Source: an uncultured Gammaproteobacteria bacterium (lineage in GTDB: Bacteria > Pseudomonadota > Gammaproteobacteria > Pseudomonadales > DT-91). From it: a stretch of DNA of 5,656 bases. How positions within the stretch are numbered: the first letter of the stretch is position 1; every line of letters begins with the position of its first letter. The translations under genes and the position numbers were made by a program. The notes below the pieces were generated by a model. That model was not told where the DNA came from. It did no database searches and saw only the letters and a list, made by a program, of their open reading frames with translations. The stretch is from assembly GCA_929200485.1 (NCBI GenBank), contig CAKMZU010000050.1:1-5656 (forward strand). The letters run 5' to 3'. Shown here one piece after another: positions 1 to 5,656 of the stretch.

Positions 1-58
1 AAATCTGTGACTGCTGAACCAGACAAATGCTGTGAAACGAAGTTCTCGGACGGTCTCC

Positions 59-116
59 TAGTCATCCTTCATTTAAGTTTTTTCAGTGCGTGGGTGGGAG
101 ACCACAAGCTACAAAT
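59..116 (+). repeat. Diverged non-coding repeat, copy 1
   Basis: This stretch aligns with 2722-2781. Both begin with TAGTCA. Both then carry TAAGTTTTTTnAGTGCGT (74-91 here, 2740-2757 in the other copy), 17 of 18 bases identical. After a short gap, GAG-x2-C-x-CAA-x-CT-(x2)-AC-x-AAT is shared (98-116 here), about 14 of 19 aligned bases. A short hairpin follows the conserved core in both copies; here it is GTGG-GAGA-CCAC at 94-105. The copy ends about 58 bases before the start of the downstream plus-strand gene. The six-T run inflates the match, so common origin is likely but not certain. Function is unknown: it could be a dispersed intergenic repeat or a shared upstream regulatory region. Confidence 0.45.
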
Positions 117-174
117 TTCATTTATTAAATTAATTAAATTTCACTGTATTGCCGTTGATAGTAGGTTCAAAGAT

Positions 175-1008
175 ATGGGTTTTTTAAAAATGTTCAGAGA
201 TAGTATTCTGCTCATAATATTATTTTTTATCTTATGTGTTGTAGAGCATTCGATTTCGGCTGGAGGGCTGGTGCCGCAAACAGATAATAGAGAAGAATTG
301 AAATCTCATGAGAACCCAAATTGTTCCGCTAGTGTGTTTGATTCTGAAAGTGGTTCTGCAGGCGAGACGCAAATTTGTTCGCTCTTAGATGGAGGAAATG
401 GCCCAGGTATATTTGAGAAACTGCATTGTTTCTTAAAAGAAGAAGGAAATTCATGCTCACATGAAATGGAAGGGGTAATCGCCTGGAGCAAAAAATGTAG
501 TGAGTTTGTTTTAGGTGCTCAGAAAATGCTATCAGAGAAAGAGTCGAAAATGGAAGAGGATAAAAATAACACTCCCATAATAGAGGATAAAATTAGATAT
601 GACATTTTTAAAAATGATGAACATATGGGATTAAGTTTTTATCTACACGAACTGAAAAACTGGAAGGGGTATGGTACAAAATATCTATTGCTGGTGTTGT
701 CAGCAGCAGGTAAAAAGGATGTATTAACCACATCATTAATAAGTCCGGATTTATTAAGAGACGATAGAGGTAGAGATAGAGATTATGATTTGAGGGCGGA
801 ATTCAAACCTACTGTAAATGAAAAATATCATTTGCCTATATTGCGTTCTTTAATGGAGGATAACGTTATATCAGGTTTTAAAAAATTAAATGAGCAGGGC
901 CCTGAGCCAGTATATCTGTTAATGTGCCGGCTCGGTTATGATATTTATGGCATCAATGATGTTGAGACCGCAGCGCGGCAATCACCAATAAAAAGTGTTT
1001 GTCATTAA
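175..1008 (+). CDS. Unrecognised exported protein, 277 aa
   Basis: I do not recognise this protein. The frame is open from a GTG at position 7, but I chose the ATG at 175. It directly precedes a good secretion signal, and the upstream 56 codons overlap a non-coding repeat and an AT-rich tract. A weak ribosome site (TAGG at about 162-165) lies 9 bases upstream; an ATG at 190 is an alternative. Residues 1-29 form a signal peptide: basic start (K5, R8), hydrophobic core ILLIILFFILCVV at 11-23, and likely cleavage after SISA at 26-29. The mature part has seven cysteines (50, 68, 85, 94, 108, 251, 276), which suggests periplasmic or extracellular disulfides. It also has a charged Lys/Glu-rich stretch at about 116-140 and a charged DDRGRDRDYD patch at 196-205. 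No catalytic motif, transmembrane segment after the signal, or lipobox is visible. The gene is visibly more AT-rich than its neighbours and ends one base before the convergent orn stop, so it may be an accessory insertion beside conserved genes. Confidence 0.7.
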   Translation: MGFLKMFRDSILLIILFFILCVVEHSISAGGLVPQTDNREELKSHENPNCSASVFDSESGSAGETQICSLLDGGNGPGIFEKLHCFLKEEGNSCSHEMEGVIAWSKKCSEFVLGAQKMLSEKESKMEEDKNNTPIIEDKIRYDIFKNDEHMGLSFYLHELKNWKGYGTKYLLLVLSAAGKKDVLTTSLISPDLLRDDRGRDRDYDLRAEFKPTVNEKYHLPILRSLMEDNVISGFKKLNEQGPEPVYLLMCRLGYDIYGINDVETAARQSPIKSVCH

Positions 1009-1009
1009 T

Positions 1010-1558
1010 CTAAGTTGTTAGATTGATAAAATGCTCTCGATAGTGCTTTAGCTCATCGATGGATTCATAAATATCATCCAGTGCCAGATGGCTCCCCTTT
1101 TTCTCAAAGCTGTTAAGAATATCAGGCTTCCAGCGACTGGCTAACTCTTTTAATGTGCTGACATCAAGATTCCGATAGTGGAAATAGCTTTGCAGATCCT
1201 TCATGCCCTTTGCTAAAAAACGTCGGTCTTGGCAAATGCTGTTGCCACACATAGGGGATTTATGTTCTGGAACCCAATTTCTTAAAAAATCTATGGTTTG
1301 TGCTTCAGCGTCTGCAATAGAGGTGGTGGATTGTTTCACGCGATCAGTTAAACCAGATTTTTGGTGTTGGTTGATACACCAGGGGTTCATGTTTTCAAGC
1401 ACTTCATCTGACTGATGAATAGCGAACACAGGGCCTTCTGCCAAGGTGTTCAGAGCTTTATCAGTGACAACGGTGGCAATCTCAATAATGACATCTGTTT
1501 CTGGGTCAAGCCCAGTCATTTCCAGATCAATCCAGATCAGGTTATCATCTCGTTTCAT
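1010..1558 (-). CDS. orn: Oligoribonuclease
   Basis: Oligoribonuclease is a cytoplasmic 3'-5' exoribonuclease that degrades di- and very short oligoribonucleotides at the end of mRNA decay, and also pGpG from cyclic-di-GMP turnover. The 182 residues match the family's usual length of about 180. All DEDDh catalytic residues are visible: D11 and E13 in IDLEMTGL, D111 in the [10 protein letters not shown] segment, and H157 and D162 in SHLALDDI. The tract [15 protein letters not shown] at 8-22 and the C-terminal [11 protein letters not shown] segment are near-diagnostic of Orn. The ATG at 1556-1558 gives the expected N-terminus, and a modest GAG purine site lies about 6 bases upstream. It is divergent from rsgA, as in many gammaproteobacteria. 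Its stop lies one base from that of the convergent exported-protein gene, so there is no room for a separate terminator between them. Nothing appears broken. Confidence 0.97.
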   Translation of the reverse strand: MKRDDNLIWIDLEMTGLDPETDVIIEIATVVTDKALNTLAEGPVFAIHQSDEVLENMNPWCINQHQKSGLTDRVKQSTTSIADAEAQTIDFLRNWVPEHKSPMCGNSICQDRRFLAKGMKDLQSYFHYRNLDVSTLKELASRWKPDILNSFEKKGSHLALDDIYESIDELKHYREHFINLTT

Positions 1559-1625
1559 GGGATTCTCAAAAGGATAAATTTTTCTATTAGTAGCTCATTT
1601 GGCGCGGCTATGCAATGGAAGATTA

Positions 1626-1634
1626 TGCTATGAT
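1626..1634 (+). promoter_or_regulatory. Candidate extended -10 promoter for rsgA
   Basis: TGCTATGAT gives an extended -10: TG, one base, then TATGAT, which matches five of six consensus bases. It sits 27 bases before the rsgA ATG. No good -35 lies at the normal spacing, which extended -10 promoters can tolerate. Transcription would start near 1641 and leave a leader of about 20 bases. On the opposite strand of this 103-bp divergent region a weaker orn promoter is possible: TTGCAT at 1610-1615, a 17-base spacer, and TACTAA at 1587-1592. The two would overlap or abut. Confidence 0.4.
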
Positions 1635-1661
1635 TGGCAAAATAGGTTTATTAATTTTGTT

Positions 1662-2636
1662 ATGGCTAAAAAGCGACTAACCCAGAAGCAATTGACACGC
1701 ATTCGATCGAGACGTGACCAGAATGTCGATCGTTTAAAGAAGAATGCAGATGAAGTGTTTAAAGGTTTGGTTATCGCAAGGTACAGTAAACATGTACAGG
1801 TATTGATCCTTGAGGGTCCCAAGGTTCAAAAAATATATAAAGCCAATCTCAGGCGGCAGCTGGATAACATTGCCGTAGGGGATGAGTTGGCCGTTTCTTT
1901 TTCAAAAGAGCAAACCTTAGTGATTGAAGCAAGGCTTGATCGACGTTCAGAACTGCTAAGACCGGATGGTTTTGGCAATATGAAAGCGATTGCGGCCAAT
2001 ATTGACGAAGTCTTTATTGTGATTGCCAAAGTGCCACAGGTACATACCACGCTTCTGGATCGGTACTTGGCAGCAGCAGAAGTCGCAGGGATTGATGCCA
2101 GCATTGTTATTAATAAAGCCGATCTTTTTTCAGATAATGGAGAAGTCTTATCCCTTATCTCGATTTATGAGGCATTGGATTACCCTGTGTATCTAGTCAG
2201 CGCAAAAACAGGCCTTGGGTTGACTGAACTTGATGAGGCGATAGCAAACAAAACGTGCGTATTTGCTGGGCAATCCGGTGTTGGTAAGTCATCACTGGTG
2301 AATACCCTTTTAGGGACAGACGCAAAAGTGGGTGAGCTTTCCTCTTCTGTAGCTAAGGGTAAGCATACAACGACAACAGCAGAACTCTATTCGTTACCTT
2401 CGGGTGGGCAGCTGATTGATTCACCAGGTATCAGGGAATTTCACCTCACGCATTTCAAAGAAATTCAGGTTTATCGGGGGTTTAGGGAGTTTCATTCCGT
2501 GCTTGGCCAATGTCAATTTCGAGATTCTCGCCACAATGAAGCGCCCGGTTGTGCCGTGAATGCATTGATTGATGATGGAGGAATCTCAGATTCCAGACTT
2601 AATAGCCTTGAATATATTCTTGGTTCATCAGTATAA
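1662..2636 (+). CDS. rsgA: Ribosome small subunit-dependent GTPase A
   Basis: RsgA (YjeQ/YloQ) is a cytoplasmic circularly permuted GTPase that checks late maturation of the 30S subunit, using the 30S to stimulate GTP hydrolysis. The start at 1662 gives MAKKRLTQKQ, the usual basic N-terminus, and 324 residues; the frame is open upstream to 1599, but that extension is not family-like. An OB fold spans about 33-95. The GTPase motifs follow in permuted order: G4 NKAD 151-154, G5 SAKTG 180-184, G1 P-loop GQSGVGKSS 203-211, G2 threonines KGKHTTTT 233-239, and G3 DSPG 253-256. The C-terminal zinc region normally reads C-x4-C-x-H-x5-C. Here it is C284, S289, H291, C297, so one ligand cysteine is replaced by serine (codon TCT at 2526-2528). 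The ribosome site is weak: AGG at 1644-1646 is 15 bases from the start. The gene is otherwise intact. Confidence 0.96.
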   Translation: MAKKRLTQKQLTRIRSRRDQNVDRLKKNADEVFKGLVIARYSKHVQVLILEGPKVQKIYKANLRRQLDNIAVGDELAVSFSKEQTLVIEARLDRRSELLRPDGFGNMKAIAANIDEVFIVIAKVPQVHTTLLDRYLAAAEVAGIDASIVINKADLFSDNGEVLSLISIYEALDYPVYLVSAKTGLGLTELDEAIANKTCVFAGQSGVGKSSLVNTLLGTDAKVGELSSSVAKGKHTTTTAELYSLPSGGQLIDSPGIREFHLTHFKEIQVYRGFREFHSVLGQCQFRDSRHNEAPGCAVNALIDDGGISDSRLNSLEYILGSSV

Positions 2637-2721
2637 AGAAAGCATAGATTATAAAAACATCTGAAATCTTGCGTCATATTTCCCTTTAAATCGTTGAAAA
2701 TCACGAATATTTAGGAAATTT

Positions 2722-2781
2722 TAGTCAGATTTTTTTGTCTAAGTTTTTTGAGTGCGTTTTGAGGACTCAAACTCGACTAAT
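2722..2781 (+). repeat. Diverged non-coding repeat, copy 2
   Basis: This is the partner of 59-116. It contains TAGTCA at 2722-2727, the conserved core at 2740-2757 (one base differs from copy 1 in 18), and a downstream GAG...CAAACT..AC.AAT block at 2761-2781. Right after the core is a near-perfect small inverted repeat, TTTGAG-GA-CTCAAA at 2758-2771. It occupies the 185-bp gap between rsgA and the rhodanese gene, and its end lies about 40 bases before the rhodanese ATG. Weaker similarity may extend further left: AAATCT at 2664 lies 58 bases before TAGTCA in this copy and at position 1 in the other, the same distance. I would not rely on that part. Confidence 0.45.
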
Positions 2782-2800
2782 CGAATAAAACCTTTAAAAT
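2773..2800 (+). promoter_or_regulatory. Candidate promoter for rhdA-psd
   Basis: TCGACT at 2773-2778 matches four of six -35 bases. A 16-base spacer leads to TAAAAT at 2795-2800, which matches five of six -10 bases. A start near 2807 would give a leader of about 15 bases before the ATG at 2822. The -35 half lies inside the right end of repeat copy 2. This is a pattern match only, in an AT-rich gap where such matches are common. Confidence 0.3.
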
Positions 2801-2821
2801 GACAGCCTTTTTATAAAGATC

Positions 2822-3670
2822 ATGACAATGAAAGACTTGCCAGCCATAATTTCTCCAGAGGAGCTAAACGCCCTCATTGCTGACCCGCTAGCTGTTGAAA
2901 CCACTGGTGCAGGTCATGATGGCCTTCTTATTATAGATCTTTGCCAAAAGCCTGAATATCAATCACGTTGCATTGCGTCAGCTGTACGTGTTGATTCAGC
3001 CGAATTGGTTCATGGTGAAAAGCCAGTGACAGGTCTGCTTCCTCCCAAAGAGCAGTTGCAGTCACTTTTTCGTCGTCTTGGGTTGACGCACGAAAGCCAG
3101 ATAGTGGTTTATGATGATGCTAAAGGAACCTGGGCCTGTCGATTGATCTGGACGCTGGATGTCTTGGGCTTTGAAAAAACGACCTTACTTAATGGTGGGA
3201 TTGATGCTTGGGTTGAGGCGGGGTTGCCTTTGAAGAAAGGTTATAAAGAACCCGTGCCAAGTCAGATCAATCTATCTATCGATACTGATCAGGTGGTCGA
3301 TAAGGCTTATATCTTGAATGCACTTAATCACAATCGATTAACGGTTTGGGATGCAAGAAGTGCAGATGAGTTCAATGGCACAAAAGCGCTGGCTAAACGC
3401 TCTGGTCATATCCCCGGCGCTTTACACTATGAATGGACACGTTTACTTGATGATAAGGGGAAGGTTAGGGACTTATCCACGTTACAATCAGAATTATATT
3501 CATTAGGCTTAGATCCATCCGTTGAGCTGATAACGCACTGCCAGACACACAGACGATCGTCTTTAACCTATTTTGTTGCCAAAAAACTTTTAGGCTATGA
3601 CAAAATAAAAGCCTATCCTGGATCTTGGGCAGAATGGGGAAATGCGGATGAAACGCCTATTGCGAGTTAA
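2822..3670 (+). CDS. rhdA: Two-domain rhodanese, thiosulfate sulfurtransferase
   Basis: The 282-residue protein has tandem rhodanese domains and matches the Azotobacter/Pseudomonas RhdA type, which moves sulfane sulfur from donors such as thiosulfate to thiophilic acceptors through a cysteine persulfide. The inactive N-terminal domain covers about 8-137, with IVVYDDAKGTWACRLIW at 94-110 and LNGGIDAW at 123-130. The catalytic domain covers about 155-280, with WDAR 176-179, GHIPGA 195-200 and AYPGSWAEWGN 264-274. The active loop is CQTHRRS, C240 to S246. RhdA of A. vinelandii has CQTHHRS as I recall it, so this one differs by His to Arg at residue 244. The loop is unlike the CRxGxT/R loops of bovine rhodanese or SseA-type enzymes. 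The protein is probably cytoplasmic; I see no signal peptide. The start could be the ATG at 2822 or the one at 2828, since neither has a strong ribosome site. It precedes psd by 95 bp, a pairing also known in Pseudomonas. Confidence 0.9.
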   Translation: MTMKDLPAIISPEELNALIADPLAVETTGAGHDGLLIIDLCQKPEYQSRCIASAVRVDSAELVHGEKPVTGLLPPKEQLQSLFRRLGLTHESQIVVYDDAKGTWACRLIWTLDVLGFEKTTLLNGGIDAWVEAGLPLKKGYKEPVPSQINLSIDTDQVVDKAYILNALNHNRLTVWDARSADEFNGTKALAKRSGHIPGALHYEWTRLLDDKGKVRDLSTLQSELYSLGLDPSVELITHCQTHRRSSLTYFVAKKLLGYDKIKAYPGSWAEWGNADETPIAS

Positions 3671-3720
3671 TTCCGAGTCAATCCACTATTAATAAGAAAT
3701 AATTATCATAAATCATTAGC

Positions 3721-3740
3721 CGGCTCTTTCGAATCAGCCG
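3721..3740 (+). other. Small hairpin in the rhdA-psd gap
   Basis: CGGCT at 3721-3725 pairs with AGCCG at 3736-3740 around a 10-base loop. The left arm is also part of the palindrome AGCCGGCT at 3718-3725. No T run follows, so this is not a typical intrinsic terminator. It lies 25 bases before the psd ATG and could affect message stability or translation, but it may be chance. Confidence 0.25.
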
Positions 3741-3765
3741 TCAAATTAATATCTTTAGGTTTCCT

Positions 3766-4617
3766 ATGTTGTTTGAAAAACTTTTTTGCTTTATTCAGTA
3801 TCTTCTCCCTCAGCATCTTATTTCTCGCGCAGTGGGTTGTTTGGCCCAGAGTCAAATCAACTGGATCAAAAAACCATTGATCGACATTTTCATTAAGGTC
3901 TTTGGGGTTAATATGGCAGAGTCGCTTAGGCAATCGCCGGAGGAATTTGAGCATTTTAATGACTTTTTTACCCGAGAGCTTAAGCCTGGCGCTCGTGTGA
4001 TTTCTCAAGAAGAGAATGTCATTGTCAGTCCGGCAGATGGCGTTATTAGTGAGTGTGGGCCGATTGAAAATGGCAGTGTTCTTCAGGCAAAGGGGCAATA
4101 TTACTCGTTGATGGCGTTAGTCGGGGGCGATTCAGAGCGTTGCAATCAATATATCGACGGTGATTTTATGACGATCTACCTTTCGCCAAAAGATTATCAT
4201 CGTGTGCATATGCCTGTGGACGGCAAGCTCAAAAAAATGACCTATGTGCCGGGTAAATTATTTTCGGTTAATCAGGCAACAGCCAATAATGTTCCAGGAC
4301 TTTTTGCTCGAAATGAACGTTTAATCTGTGACTTTGAAACCCCCCAAGGGCCAATGTGCATGATCCTTGTCGGAGCGATGATAGTGGCTGCGATAGAAAC
4401 GGTTTGGGCAGGGCAGGTTGCACCGATTCAAAGAAAGATGGACACCGTGGATTATGAGCAGCCGCTAGAAACAGTTAACTTAAATCAAGGTGATGAAATG
4501 GGTCGTTTCAAGCTTGGGTCAACGGTTATTCTTTTATTTCCTAAAGATGCAGCAAACATGACAAAAAATTCAGGTGATTCGCTGCAAATGGGGCAAGCTA
4601 TTGGTCAGGTTAAGTAG
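3766..4617 (+). CDS. psd: Phosphatidylserine decarboxylase proenzyme
   Basis: Psd converts phosphatidylserine to phosphatidylethanolamine on the inner membrane, the last step of PE synthesis. The 283 residues suit the bacterial (E. coli-like) class. The N-terminus (hydrophobic, with QYLLPQHLISRAVG at 11-24) is typical, and FNDFFTREL at 64-72 is a family block. The self-cleavage and catalytic residues are present: D91 in SPADG, H145 and H148 in YHRVHMP, and S252 in LGST at 250-253. Cleavage before S252 would give a beta chain of 251 residues and an alpha chain of 32 residues whose N-terminal serine becomes the pyruvoyl group. The ATG at 3766 is well supported, with AGG at 3757-3759 as ribosome site 6 bases upstream. 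The gene lies 95 bp after rhdA on the same strand and is probably co-transcribed with it, since I found no convincing separate promoter in the gap. Confidence 0.97.
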   Translation: MLFEKLFCFIQYLLPQHLISRAVGCLAQSQINWIKKPLIDIFIKVFGVNMAESLRQSPEEFEHFNDFFTRELKPGARVISQEENVIVSPADGVISECGPIENGSVLQAKGQYYSLMALVGGDSERCNQYIDGDFMTIYLSPKDYHRVHMPVDGKLKKMTYVPGKLFSVNQATANNVPGLFARNERLICDFETPQGPMCMILVGAMIVAAIETVWAGQVAPIQRKMDTVDYEQPLETVNLNQGDEMGRFKLGSTVILLFPKDAANMTKNSGDSLQMGQAIGQVK

Positions 4618-4649
4618 GCGTTAATAAAAATTTACAATCTATTAATCTT

Positions 4650-4670
4650 AAGGCTGGTTTTTAAACCTTT
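4650..4670 (+). terminator. Weak possible terminator after psd
   Basis: GGTTT at 4656-4660 and AAACC at 4663-4667 form a short stem. The flanking AAGG at 4650-4653 could instead pair with CCTT at 4666-4669. A T-rich stretch with interruptions follows (TTTTATCTCGTTTGTTTTC). The stem is short and low in GC, so termination would be inefficient at best. It lies 30-50 bases after the psd stop. Confidence 0.25.
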
Positions 4671-4721
4671 TATCTCGTTTGTTTTCTATAGAAGGATATT
4701 AAACAATATTGGATAAAAGTT

Positions 4722-5021
4722 ATGAAAACACTGAAAGTTCTTATTATTTCTTTCATGTTGGCATCAACGCTTTCGGTTTCAGCTCGAGATTTAGGGAATA
4801 AATCTGGGGCGCAAAAGAGTTTTTTCGCTAGTACAGGCTTTATGGTTGCTGCCAGTGTTGTATTAGGCGTCGGTTTTGGTATTGGTGGGCATGAGGCTTA
4901 TAAGCGATATTGGAAGAAAGCTGATTCGGGAGCAGCAGGTCAAACGAATCCCTCTCCCGTTAATAACCCAAAGAAAAGTGCGAAAAGAAGCTTAGGGCAA
5001 GTTGCCGCCGCAACCTCTTGA
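4722..5021 (+). CDS. Small exported Gly-rich membrane protein, 99 aa
   Basis: I do not recognise a family. The ATG at 4722 has GGAT at 4711-4714 as a plausible ribosome site 7 bases upstream. Residues 1-21 look like a signal peptide: K2 and K5, a hydrophobic core at 6-18, and VSA at 19-21 before R22. A second hydrophobic segment at about 38-56 ends in a glycine-zipper-like GVGFGIGG (glycines at 49, 51, 53, 55, 56). It is followed by a basic segment HEAYKRYWKK at 57-66 and a low-complexity polar tail rich in Ala, Pro, Asn and Lys (68-99). A membrane-anchored protein with the short N-terminus and basic tail on opposite sides is one reading; alternatively the first segment is an uncleaved anchor. 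It lies 104 bp after psd on the same strand and converges on the next gene with a 31-bp gap. A real gene is supported by the start context and the signal-like N-terminus; the function is unknown. Confidence 0.65.
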   Translation: MKTLKVLIISFMLASTLSVSARDLGNKSGAQKSFFASTGFMVAASVVLGVGFGIGGHEAYKRYWKKADSGAAGQTNPSPVNNPKKSAKRSLGQVAAATS

Positions 5022-5052
5022 GTGTCTTATAAATAGCGATTCCCGGCATTCT

Positions 5053-5656
5053 TTATTCGTAGAATTTTTTAACACTCACAAAAAAACTCACATCGGCAGT
5101 GGAGCCGACCAAGAGGTCTTCCTGTACCGCCAACTCGATAGTCAGTGTTTTTGTTTTTCTGAGAAGGCCAATCGTTCCCATGTGGGACTCAGTGGCTGGT
5201 ACGGTGTAGGCATTTCGGTAAAGAGGCGAGTGATAGTCATACTGTAACTGCCCATACCAATTGCCAGTCAGGCGATAACCGATGCCTAGGATGCCTGTAC
5301 TTATAAAGGGTCGGCTTTTCCATGCAAAATACTGATGTTCTCCTTGTAGCATAAATCCATACTGTAAATTAAAGAGCCATTTACCCGGTTGATATTCATG
5401 GCTGACTTGAACAGCGAGTGCCCAGGTTTCTGAGCTTTGTAATTTATCTTTTTTACCAATGGGTGCTTTTATATAGCTAAATAGCGCATGAGAGGAATGT
5501 TGGTTTTCATAAATCTGAAAGCCAAGCCCAAGCTGGGGATCTAAAAAACCGCTTTCGGGCTTTCGTCGATCTTCGCCACCTTGATACACAATGCGGTTTT
5601 GTCGCTGTTTGTAGAGGTGTCTATCACCATTGGGCATTCCCCAAAAATGATGATAG
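5053..5656 (-). CDS. Outer-membrane beta-barrel protein, probably DUF3187, 5' end missing
   Basis: The frame is open through the right edge: codons before the internal ATG at 5637 read YHHFWG with no stop, so the true start lies outside the window and 200 residues are visible. The visible part shows alternating hydrophobic/polar strands with many aromatic and glycine residues, typical of an outer-membrane barrel. Examples are PQLGLGFQIYE, WLFNLQYGFMLQGEH, GILGIGYRLTGNWYGQLQYDYH and the final strand DVSFFVSVKKFYE. The HHFWG-x5-R start of the visible part, the QLQYDYHSPLY segment and the near-terminal EDLLVGSTADVSFFVS resemble, as I recall it, the DUF3187 family of uncharacterised envelope proteins. 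I cannot confirm this without a profile search. No enzyme motif is evident. The gene reads toward the small exported protein gene, and its stop is 31 bases from that gene's stop. Confidence 0.8.
   Translation of the reverse strand, partial: YHHFWGMPNGDRHLYKQRQNRIVYQGGEDRRKPESGFLDPQLGLGFQIYENQHSSHALFSYIKAPIGKKDKLQSSETWALAVQVSHEYQPGKWLFNLQYGFMLQGEHQYFAWKSRPFISTGILGIGYRLTGNWYGQLQYDYHSPLYRNAYTVPATESHMGTIGLLRKTKTLTIELAVQEDLLVGSTADVSFFVSVKKFYE

Noticed and set aside
1..65. A minus-strand gene starting at 65 (MTRRPSENFVSQ...) and leaving the window at the left
   Set aside because: Only 21 codons are visible, AGG is directly against the ATG with no usable spacing, and the sequence matches nothing I know. 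It cannot be excluded, but it is not supported.
7..174. N-terminal extension of the exported protein from a GTG at position 7
   Set aside because: It would bury the signal peptide 56 residues inside the protein, has no ribosome site, and runs through a non-coding repeat; the ATG at 175 fits better.
1599..1661. Upstream extension of rsgA
   Set aside because: The added 21 residues are not family-like and overlap the candidate promoter; MAKKRL at 1662 matches the normal RsgA start.
3704..3709. A -10-like TATCAT before psd
   Set aside because: No -35 lies at 15-19 bases; AT-rich gaps yield such hexamers often.
3706..4098. 130-codon minus-strand frame opposite the start of psd
   Set aside because: It lies opposite a well-conserved gene, and its translation has no recognisable features; it is a shadow of psd coding.
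5075..5097. A possible third, inverted copy of the repeat core (AACACTCACAAAAAAACTCACATC region)
   Set aside because: It shares only an A/T run plus a few bases with the core and lies in coding sequence of the barrel gene, so the resemblance is probably chance.
5002..5247. 81-codon plus-strand frame over the 3' end of the beta-barrel gene
   Set aside because: It overlaps both the end of the small exported gene and the barrel gene on the other strand, with no ribosome site; it is a shadow frame.

Overview
The window looks like a chromosomal segment of a moderately AT-rich gammaproteobacterium. The order orn (minus) / rsgA (plus) / two-domain rhodanese / psd is the one I know from Pseudomonas and related Pseudomonadales and Oceanospirillales, but without the motAB genes that sit between rsgA and the rhodanese gene in Pseudomonas. 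The AT-rich coding and the unfamiliar secreted-protein genes on the flanks would suit an Oceanospirillales-type lineage such as Endozoicomonas or a relative. That placement is inference from gene order only.

Layout. Positions 1-174 are non-coding or undecided and hold one copy of a diverged repeat. An unrecognised exported protein (175-1008, plus) meets orn (1010-1558, minus) tail to tail with one base between the stop codons. A 103-bp divergent intergenic region separates orn from rsgA (1662-2636, plus). A 185-bp AT-rich gap follows, holding the second copy of the repeat and a candidate promoter, and then come a RhdA-type sulfurtransferase (2822-3670) and psd (3766-4617). A small exported or membrane protein of 99 residues (4722-5021) follows psd and converges on the 3' end of a minus-strand outer-membrane beta-barrel gene (5053-5656, probably DUF3187). 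That last gene runs off the right edge.

Function. The core genes are housekeeping: final degradation of very short RNA (Orn), 30S ribosome maturation (RsgA), sulfane-sulfur transfer (RhdA) and phosphatidylethanolamine synthesis (Psd). They are grouped by conserved synteny and do not form one pathway. The flanking genes are envelope or exported proteins of unknown role.

I do not see a phage, insertion sequence, CRISPR array, tRNA or rRNA here. The points most worth a second look are a serine in place of one of the four zinc-ligand cysteines of RsgA, and a pair of diverged non-coding repeats (about 59-116 and 2722-2781), each upstream of a plus-strand gene. The unfamiliar AT-rich secreted-protein gene abutting orn is also of interest. 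No complete new multi-gene system is evident.
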